Source: Euglena gracilis
Lineage: Eukaryota; Euglenida; Euglenophyceae; Euglenales
Length of the DNA stretch: 64,000 bases
NCBI GenBank assembly: GCA_039621445.1
Contig: CP154956.1
Coordinates: 24,664,743 to 24,728,742, forward strand
Direction of reading: 5' to 3'
In this document: one piece after another, positions 57,060-64,000 of the stretch
Layout: every line of letters starts with the position of its first letter
How positions within the stretch are numbered: position 1 is the stretch's first letter
Position numbers and translations under genes: made by a program
Notes under the pieces: model-generated
The model's database searches: none
Seen by the model: only the letters and a program-made list of their open reading frames with translations
What the model was told of the DNA's origin: nothing

Positions 57060-58870
57060 GAATAAATGAGTGTATTCCTGCGTGTAATAAATGAGTGTAT
57101 TCCTGGGATGAAATCTTAACCCTAACCCTACTCCTTCTAATAACCTCAGAAAATCTCTCGGTATAAGATCACTTTTGAATAAAAATAAGCCAGTGCATTC
57201 TTGCAACATTTCGGCGCCAGAAGTACGTTTCTTTTAAATCGCGTGGAAAATTTCCCCCTAGAGGGTACCAGCTACCCCAAAGAATCGCCCAACTAGGGTT
57301 AATACACATGGGGGGACCCTCGCTCGGCGCCTTCGGGATGGTTGCAACCATTGGGGATGAAATCTTAACCCTAACCCTATTCCTTCTAATAACGTCAGAA
57401 AATCTCTCGGTGTAAGATTACTTTGAATAAAAATATTTATGAGCGAGTGCATTCTTGCAACATTCCGGCGTAACAAAAAGTACGTTTCTTTTAAATCGCG
57501 TGGAAAATTTCCCCCTACAGGGTACCAGCTACCCCAAAGAGTCGCCCAACTAGGGTTAATACACATGGGGGGACCCTCGCTCGGCGCCTTCGGGATGGTT
57601 GCAACCATTGGGGATGAAATCTTAACCCTAACCCTATTCCTTCTAATAACGTCAGAAAATCTCTCGGTATAAGCTTACTTTTGAATAAAAATATTTATGA
57701 GCGAGTGCATTCCTGCAACATTTCGGCGTCAGAAAAAGTACGTTTCTTTTAAATCGCGTGGAAAATTTCCCCCTAGAATAAAAATATTTATGAGCGAGTA
57801 CATTCTTGCAACATTCCGGCGTAACAAAAAGTACGTTTCTTTTAAATCGCGTGGAAAATTTCCCCCTACAGGGTGCCAGCTACCCCAAAGAGTCGCCCAA
57901 CTAGGGTTAATACACATGGGGGGACCCTCGCTCGGCGCCTTCGGCGCCTCGCTCGGGTCCCCCCATGTTTTTAACCCTAGTTGGGCGACTCTTTGGGTTC
58001 GCTGCGTACCCTGTAGAGAGGAAATATAGCAACGATGAGCGGGATGGTTGCAACCATTGGGGATGAAATCTTAACCCTAACCCTATTCCTTCTAATAACG
58101 TCAGAAAATCTCTCGGTGTAAGATTACTTTTGAATAAAAATATTTATGAGCGAGTGCATTCTTGCAACATTCCGGCGTAACAAAAAGTACGTTTCTTTTA
58201 AATCGCGTGGAAAATTTCCCCCTACAGGGTACCAGCTACCCCAAAGAGTCGCCCAACTAGGGTTAATACACATGGGGGGACCCTCGCTCGGCGCCTTCGG
58301 GATGGTTGCAACCATTGGGGATGAAATCTTAACCCTAACCCTATTCCTTCTAATAACGTCAGAAAATCTCTCGGTATAAGCTTACTTTTGAATAAAAATA
58401 TTTATGAGCGAGTGCATTCCTGCAACATTTCGGCGTCAGAAAAAGTATGTTTCTTTTAAATCGCGTGGAAAATTTCCCCCTAGAATAAAAATATTTATGA
58501 GCGAGTGCATTCTTGCAACATTCCGGCGTAACAAAAAGTACGTTTCTTTTAAATCGCGTGGAAAATTTCCCCCTACAGGGTGCCAGCTACCCCAAAGAGT
58601 CGCCCAACTAGGGTTAATACACATGGGGGGACCCTCGCTCGGCGCCTTCGGCGCCTCGCTCGGGTCCCCCCATGTTTTTAACCCTAGTTGGGCGACTCTT
58701 TGGGTTCGCTGCGTACCCTGTAGAGGGAAATATAGCAACGATGAGCGGGATGGTTGCAACCATTGGGGATGAAATCTTAACCCTAACCCTATTCCTTCTA
58801 ATAACCTCAGAAAATCTCTCGGTGTAAGATTACTTTTGAATAAAATATTTATGAGCGACGCATTCTTGAG
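57060..58870. repeat. Higher-order tandem repeat with telomere-like motif
   Basis: A basic unit of about 249-258 bp begins ATGAAATCTTAACCCTAACC and includes AATCGCGTGGAAAATTTCC and GGGTTAATACACATGGGG. Six such starts lie at 57,114, 57,363, 57,620, 58,069, 58,327 and 58,775. The spacing pattern 257+449 then 258+448 shows a 706-bp higher-order unit present twice. Confidence 0.92.
57896..58000. repeat. Fold-back inside the tandem unit, first
   Basis: CCCAACTAGGGTTAA...CATGGGGGGACCC is followed by GGGTCCCCCCATG...TTAACCCTAGTTGGG around a GGCGCCTTCGGCGCC centre. The same fold-back is repeated 706 bp later around 58,604-58,708. Confidence 0.92.
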
Positions 58871-58965
58871 TAAAAAAAAACAAACAAGCAGAATCAAGAG
58901 CAATGAACCATGGTAACAAACTCCCAAAAAAACTTGCAACTGAAACTTGAATGCATGTACGTAGG

Positions 58966-59361
58966 AGGAGGATCGAGATCCTCCTCGAATGTCGTTCGAG
59001 GTCGTTCGAGGAGGATCAATATCCTCCTCGAATGTCGTTCGAGGTCGTTCGAGGAGGATCAAAATCCTCCTCGAATGTCGTTCGAGGTGGTTCGAGGAGG
59101 ATCAATATCCTCCTCGAATGTCGTTCGAGGTCGTTCGAGGAGGATCAAAATCCTCCTCGAATGTCGTTCGAGGTCGTTCGAGGAGGATCGAGATCCTCCT
59201 CGAATGTCGTTCGAGGTCGTTCGAGGAGGATCAAAATCCTCCTCGAATGTCGTTCGAGGTCGTTCGAGGAGGATCAAAATCCTCCTCGAATGTCGTTCGA
59301 GGTCGTTCGAGGAGGATCAAAATCCTCCTCGAATGTCGTTCGAGGTCGTTCGAGGAGGATT
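58966..59361. repeat. 43-bp palindromic satellite, array 2
   Basis: About nine copies of the same 43-bp unit, in the same orientation as array 1. Loop order CGAG, CAAT, CAAA, CAAT, CAAA, CGAG, CAAA, CAAA, CAAA, so the four-unit rhythm is decaying here. Confidence 0.95.
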
Positions 59362-59447
59362 TTAAGCCCCCCCCCCCCTCGAACGGGGGGGGGGCTTAAA
59401 AACGTTCGAGGAGGTTCGAGCTCGAACGTTCGAGCTCGAACCTCCTC
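59361..59447. repeat. Perfect palindromes closing the satellite
   Basis: TTTTAAGCCCC...GGGGCTTAAAA (59,361-59,401) is followed by a 40-bp perfect palindrome (59,408-59,447) centred in GAACGTTC and built of GAGGTTCGAGCTCGAACG and its inverse. Confidence 0.9.
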
Positions 59448-59889
59448 CTACTGATACCCCCCCGGCCCCCTGGGCCAGGGCCCACCCCGCCATGGGCACT
59501 GGCTTGCTTTGGGGCTCGCCGGCCGGACTGCATGCGGGTGGGCGGGTGGACGCGGGCGGTGGCCGGCGCAGCCTCCAGCCCCGGCCGCCGGCCGCCGCGA
59601 GCCCAACCCACCGGGCGCGTGGCCCCCTGTTCCGTGCCACAACCTGGATGGCACCCGCACCAACTCCCAAGCCGTGGATTGTGCATGCCCCAAAATGGCC
59701 ACCCGCCCAGGGGGGAGGCAATGCAACTCGGCACCTCAAAACACGCGGTGCCAGAAATGAAAACCATGCAACTTGTGTGCTCCTACTCTGCACCCACCCA
59801 CCGACCCATGTAGCCACAAACACACACCCACATGGACGCAAGAGTCTGGGGGTGCTGAACCCAACACCCGCCGCCGCGGCCGGGGCAGG
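59448..59889. other. Intron, GC-rich unique DNA
   Basis: Frames are open on both strands because of composition. No A-F motif and no repeat was recognised. Confidence 0.4.
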
Positions 59890-60130
59890 ATGCCGCCGGT
59901 GGGGACGTCCTTCCCCTCCCAGAACTCCCCCTTCTCCAGGATCTCCCCCGCCAGCGCCTCCGCCGTCTTGTGGAACTCCGCCTCGTACGGCCCCCGCCAG
60001 GGGCGCTCCCCCTCCCCCTCCGACGGCGCGCTCTCCTCGTCCCCGGGCTGCGGCAGCTCCTCACTGTGCCGCGGCGGCCGCCGGGCGTACCAGCAGAGGC
60101 CCAGCCCGATGGCTGGCCCCAGGGCGGCCC
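59890..60130 (-). CDS. Acidic exon with a short hydrophobic segment
   Basis: The longest non-repeat exon: a hydrophobic stretch (A-A-L-G-P-A-I-G-L-G-L-C-W-Y-A) followed by R-R-P-P-R. An acidic run (D-E-E-S-A-P-S-E-G-E-G-E-R) and a helix-like part (A-E-F-H-K-T-A-E-A-L-A-G-E-I-L-E-K-G) follow. It lacks the Ser-Pro cores of the other blocks. The hydrophobic stretch is only 15 residues and could be the end of a membrane span begun in the previous exon, with a cytosolic stop-transfer R-R-P-P-R; that is inference. The helix-like part could bind a partner. It carries no recognised domain. Confidence 0.6.
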
Positions 60131-60837
60131 CCCGTCCGTGTGGGGTCCCGGAAGAGGCCGGGCTGCACACCACACGGGGCCTGCACATCGCACCATCTCA
60201 ATCTCAGCACCGTGCACTTCCACAAGGTTCTGCGTGACTTATAATCATTCACTCATTCATTCATGTTCCGCGGCAAACAGATTCTCGGAATGCATACCTG
60301 TTTTAGGTCAGGCAGAAAGACACATGTATGCTCCAGCCACCATCAAAAAAGTTTATGAAACAGGCACCAAGGCCATTGTCTTCCAGCAACTTCCAAACTG
60401 AAATGAGAGGCACGACTCCGTGAGGCCCGCCCTGTGAAGCAGCAGCACAACGGAGCCCTCGGAAACCAACAACCACGTCCACGGAAACGGGCTGTAGTCG
60501 GTGGGGCTGAAAGTGTTGGCAGGCTCCGCCGGGCCAAGCGAAGAATGGCAGCAAAGTTGACTTGCCGGCCCAATTGTTATCCTGGTCAGCGTGATCCCCC
60601 CCTCATCCAAAAACGGCAATTTTTTTTAGAATGTGCCATTGACACAACGCCAACGACACACCTTTCCAAAAACACCGCATTCAATGCAAAATGCTCTGGG
60701 AAAGCGCAAAGCGCTGGCACGGGGTGCAACGGGTCAACGACACGGTGTGACTTGAACGGCTGGGGTTGAGCAGCACCCCAGCACCCAGGAATGGAAGGAA
60801 CTGTGTGGGTGGGAGCCGGCCAGAGGCAATGGCGTGG
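60131..60837. other. Intron
   Basis: CACTCATTCATTCATTC short run at 60,245-60,262, otherwise unique-looking. No coding motif on either strand. Confidence 0.4.
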
Positions 60838-60975
60838 GAAACGGCCCGGCCAGCGGCGGGGTCCGTCAGGGTGACCCAGCCCTGCAGGGTGGGGCTGAGG
60901 CAGTTGGCGTTCAGGGGGCTGCGGGGGATGACCTCCACGTGGGGCCAGCCCTCGTGGCCAGAGGCTATTTTCAGG
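60838..60975 (-). CDS. Divergent E-like exon
   Basis: Reads G-V-L-K-I-A-S-G-H-E-G-W-P-H-V-E-V-I-P-R and S-P-L-N-A-N-C-L-S-P-T-L-Q-G-W-V-T-L-T-D-P. V-E-V-I-P-R-S-P parallels T-E-V-M-x-L-D-T-P of E exons. Two Ser-Pro sites. An in-frame start codon is not evident. Confidence 0.6.
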
Positions 60976-61123
60976 ACCCCTGGGGGGAGTCCAGACCCAG
61001 ACCCAGCCACCCACGACCAGGGCACCCGGGGGCTCAGAGGGGCCCTCTTTTGGGGTCCAAAATTTTCGCCGCTTTGCGAAGTATTGAAAACCATCGCTTC
61101 CCCGGGGTTGGCGGGGGCCGGTC

Positions 61124-61527
61124 CAGGGTTCGATATAAGGACAGATGGGGGGGTGGTCGGATCCCGCCCCCCCCCTGCGGGCCAGGGGGGGGGGGGGTGG
61201 GGGGGACACCCCCCCCCACCTAAACAGTGGCGCGGTCTGGGTGACCGAAAATTTTTGACCCCCCAAAACGACCGAAAGTGCCATTTTGGGCATTTTTTGG
61301 GCAAAAAATGTGCCAAAAATGCAAAAAATTTTCGGTGCGAAGCACCGGAGGAAAAAATTGACCCTTTTTGGGGGGGGGTCCCGGGTACCCCCCGAGGGTC
61401 GGTCCGGACCCCCTGGCAGGTGGGGGGGGGGTGGTCCGGACCCCCCCCCTGCGGGCCAGGAGGGGGGGGGGGGGGGGGGGCCAACCCCCCACCTAAACCA
61501 TGTACGCCCTCCTTATATCAAACCCTG
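61124..61527. mobile_element. hAT-like non-autonomous element, TSD GGCCGGTC
   Basis: Ends CAGGGTTCGATATAAGG / CCTTATATCAAACCCTG with exact 8-bp flanking repeats GGCCGGTC (61,116-61,123 and 61,528-61,535). The interior has two CCCTGCGGGCCAGGGGGG words and a TTTCGGTGCGAAGCACCGG hairpin. It fills most of the intron between the exons at 61,565 and 60,838. Confidence 0.88.
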
Positions 61528-61564
61528 GGCCGGTCCCACCCACCCCCCCCCCTCCCTGCTGGGG

Positions 61565-61675
61565 AAACAAATCTCTGCTCGAGGTACAGTGTGCAGTCCG
61601 AGTCGTCGGCCCCTCCGGAGGAGGCGAGCGGCATTGGAGGCGCCAGCGGGTCCAGCCTGTTGCCCAGAAGAGAGA
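61565..61675 (-). CDS. Divergent repeat-gene exon, most 5' seen
   Basis: Reads L-G-N-R-L-D-P-L-A-P-P-M-P-L-A-S-S-G-G-A and D-D-S-D-C-T-L-Y-L-E-Q-R-F-V-S-P. R-L-D-P-L and R-F-V-S-P echo R-x-D-P-L and M-S-P. About 110 bp, like the exons at 52.6, 55.1 and 55.7 kb. Nothing coding was recognised upstream (61,680-64,000), so the 5' end of the gene is either there in unrecognised form or beyond the window. Confidence 0.55.
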
Positions 61676-61846
61676 GGTGGTTGCGGGGTGGGGGCCAATA
61701 ATGACTTAGGCGGCGCGAATTGCCCAACCGATTTTTGCGTTTTTTGGCGTTTTTTGGCTGTTTTAAAAACACCTAAAAGGGCAAAAAGATTTGAGCTGAG
61801 AGGGGTGTGTGGCGGCTTTGAGCAAAAATTTAACAGAAGTGGTTTT

Positions 61847-63990
61847 GCGCGGTATTCCGCTTAGCCAATTTCCGATTGCGTGTGAGTTGTGTGATTTGGG
61901 AGTGTACTAGAACTGTTTGAAATGGCTGGAAAAACACCGACTTTGAATGGGTGTGACATGGGGCTGTGTGTCCATGGTTTATGTTAATAACAGTATCTGA
62001 GAGACGAGTGAACAATACAAGTGTGTGCGGATAACCGCGTAAAACGAAACAAGAGGTGACAGACAACGGAGTTAAGTGTTTAGGCGGTTATCCGCGCACA
62101 ATGCACTAGTACGCGGATTACCGCCTAAAAGTGGAAGCAAAGCCTGGTACGCGGATTACCGCGTACCATGACACAAACAGTTGATGATTGATGGGAGGGA
62201 ATCCGCCTGGTATGTGTGTATACGTGGTGAGTGTAAGGCGACTGGGTGTAAGCGGGAATCCGTGTGGCCGGGTTAAGGGTGGGCAGAAAAAGGACAGCAT
62301 TTGTGGACGATGGGATGGGGGTAGAAGATGGAAACCACCCTAGAAATGAAGTCTGCCGGTTTGTTGGCAAAGTTTTGCAACCCTACTTGTGACACCAGTC
62401 ACAGGCGTGAATCTTTGCAAAAGACACGAACGACAGACTTTGTTGCCAAGTCGCCAGGCAGTTTGCAACTGAATGGCGTCTGGCGTGTTGTGGTGAGTTT
62501 GAGGGGTGGAGGTTTATGAAAACCAGGGAGAGGAGACTGCACCAGCAGGGGTTGACTAAACGAGGAGAGACGGCCAGCCCTTAAACTTGGGCACTCAGAG
62601 CAGGGGTGGTTCCCAAAAGGACCGGAGACATTTGTGTCGAGAGTGGTTAGATGGATGGAAGCCAGATGCATCGGGTCAAACATCGACCCGGCGTTGGTTG
62701 AGAACGACCGCCTTCTGGTTTACCCCCCCCTCCCACACGGCTTCTGACGGTGGAGACCACCGTTCCCTCCTCCGGAGGCATGTTGCCGACCTCAAAGAAA
62801 GAAGAGCCAGAAAAAAAAGAGGTGGTTTGGGCATTTTGCCTGAAATTCAGCAAAAACTGCAACTTTTCAAAGGAAAAATGCTGTAACACTGTTTCAAAAA
62901 ACAATTGAAAAGGCCTTGATTTTCTCAGAACCTGGAGGACTTCTTCCGAAAACCCCCCGAAATTGTTCGACTGCTGCCACCAACTGCTGAAACAGGAGTT
63001 TCTCCGTCCATATCTTGAATCACTTCTTCGAAGCCTTCCCCAAACCCTGATTTTGGGCCACCAAGACCGTTGGGTTCCAGGAGGAGGGCTCTGGGAGGTG
63101 CTTTTGTTCCTCCTGAGAAATCAACCTCGGTTTTTTGGCCATTTTTCGGGACGTTAACAAAACATCTTCTCTACCGCAGCTCACCCGGCCTGGCAACTGA
63201 CACGTGCGTTCCACTGCTGTCCCTGCAGCCACCCCTTCAGCACTAGCCAGGGGGAACATTACTGCGTCCGAATTGCAGAGGAGGGTGTCCACCTCCTGCT
63301 CAAATGCCAGGCGGGTTTCCGCCTGCTCGGTTGCTTGCTGTCACGGCGCGCAGCAGCCACAGCTCCCTTTCACACTGTTCCAACCAACTTTCAAAAACGC
63401 TGTCGCCACACGTCACCACTGACACCCACTTTGGGACACCAAAACATCACAAAACACAACCCATCAGGACAGCAACAAGCTCCACGCGGGTTTCCGCCCA
63501 AACCTCATCTGTGCAGAAACCCGCGCAAACTAAAAACGAAGTAGGCGGATAACCGCGCACTGCCATCGTTCAATAACGCCCCAAAGTCCTCCTCCTCTCC
63601 CCCAAACCTGTTCATTAACAACTTCACGTGATGACCCACTTCTGGAGGTTTCTGCGCGTTCCCACTTCCCGCTCCCACGTGTCATCCACAAACACGAACT
63701 GTTCTCTTTCTCAAACCCTTCTGCGCGGGTTTCCGCCTGAGGAATCATCACTTCTGTACGCGGTAAACCGTGTAACCTCGTTTTTAACGTTATTCCCAGT
63801 CCAGTGCCCTCCGTTAGGGCAGCATCTCTTCATCACAAAAACTCATTTTGCGCGGTTTACCGCTTAAACCATCCCTTTCCAGAAATTGTAGCATCTGTTG
63901 GGCAGTGCTGTGTGTTCACCTCCCCCGTCACTGGACGTCGGCACTCACGAGAGGTTCAAAAATGCGCGGGTTGCTTAAGCGGTTGCCTCT
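61847..63990. repeat. Cluster of GCGG-N4-CCGC hairpins
   Basis: Eleven 12-bp units, ten perfect and one with a single mismatch: 61,849 (TATT loop), 62,027 (ATAA), 62,084 (TTAT), 62,113 (ATTA), 62,151 (ATTA), 63,311 (GTTT), 63,486 (GTTT), 63,545 (ATAA), 63,725 (GTTT), 63,760 (TAAA, last base T), 63,852 (TTTA). Half-sites lie near 62,198, 62,252, 63,516 and 63,964. Flanks often extend the stem (TACGCGG...CCGCGTA at 62,149). The host DNA has no G/C runs and no recognised gene. Confidence 0.85.
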
Positions 63991-64000
63991 TCTTCACCTG

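Noticed and set aside
57439-58400. Small protein M-S-E-C-I-L-A-T-F-R repeated in the tandem units
   Set aside because: It recurs only because the DNA unit recurs. There is no independent codon evidence, and the frame is lost in the 57.1-kb unit.
57114-58790. Chromosome end (telomere)
   Set aside because: Only two or three TTAACCC/CCCTAA words per unit, embedded in a longer repeat with unique DNA on both sides.
56597-59361. CRISPR array
   Set aside because: No unique spacers: the repeat is head-to-tail, the context is eukaryotic, and there is no cas gene.

Overview
Kind of organism. This is a eukaryotic nuclear window. No prokaryotic operon structure, rRNA, tRNA or intact transposase was recognised. 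The sequence is repeat-rich: long CA/TG microsatellites, runs of more than 10 G or C, and many short inverted-repeat elements. CpG is kept even inside the repeats. Small GC-rich islands of coding character stand between stretches of repeat DNA. A specific guess, inference only, is a euglenid-like protist: many intervening sequences between the coding islands show no consistent GT...AG border but have short mutually complementary ends, which is the hallmark of euglenid 'nonconventional' introns. An animal or another protist is not excluded.

Main gene. The minus strand from about 61.7 kb down to position 1 appears to carry one very long modular gene, open at both window edges. More than 30 distinct coding blocks of about 65-240 bp share related motifs. 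These fall into families named here by motif: B (P-V-S/D/N-W-L/M-S-G-L-R-x-D-P-L-D), A (S-L-M-D-S-P...M-S-P-R-S), C (A-Q-Q-S-A-G-D), D (V-D-W-L-T-A-P-R-x-D-P-L...L-L-D-S-P...L-L-S-P-V), E (T-E-V-M-x-L-D-T-P-R-G) and F (P-V-D-x-A-x-L/M-S-P-V). Between 51.5 and 13.6 kb the blocks alternate strictly B, A, B, A. From 9 kb to 0 they are C, D, E and F. From 61.7 to 52.6 kb they are more divergent. All look like versions of one degenerate repeat with three cores: W-L-x-G/A-x-R-x-D-P-L, L-x-D-S/T-P, and D-A-A-x-L/M-S-P. Differences between copies concentrate at third codon positions of the minus frame. The product is unrecognised: a proline-, serine- and alanine-rich repeat protein with many Ser-Pro/Thr-Pro sites.

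Assembly. 12,177-31,668 and 31,682-51,249 are near-identical direct copies of about 19.5 kb, separated by 13 Ns at 31,669-31,681. The copy boundaries and the gap coincide, so the likeliest reading is one locus assembled twice, probably as two haplotypes. The B/A exons in that interval should then be counted once. Copy 1 carries two 2-bp frameshifts that copy 2 lacks.

Other regions. Six element families with CAGG... termini and exact or 7/8-matching 8-bp target duplications are non-autonomous hAT-like elements. Another family is flanked by TA. The stretch 56.6-59.45 kb is a satellite complex: two 43-bp palindromic arrays enclose a 706-bp higher-order repeat bearing short telomere-like (TTAACCC) motifs. 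The right end, 61.85-64.0 kb, holds at least eleven GCGG-N4-CCGC hairpins of unknown purpose.
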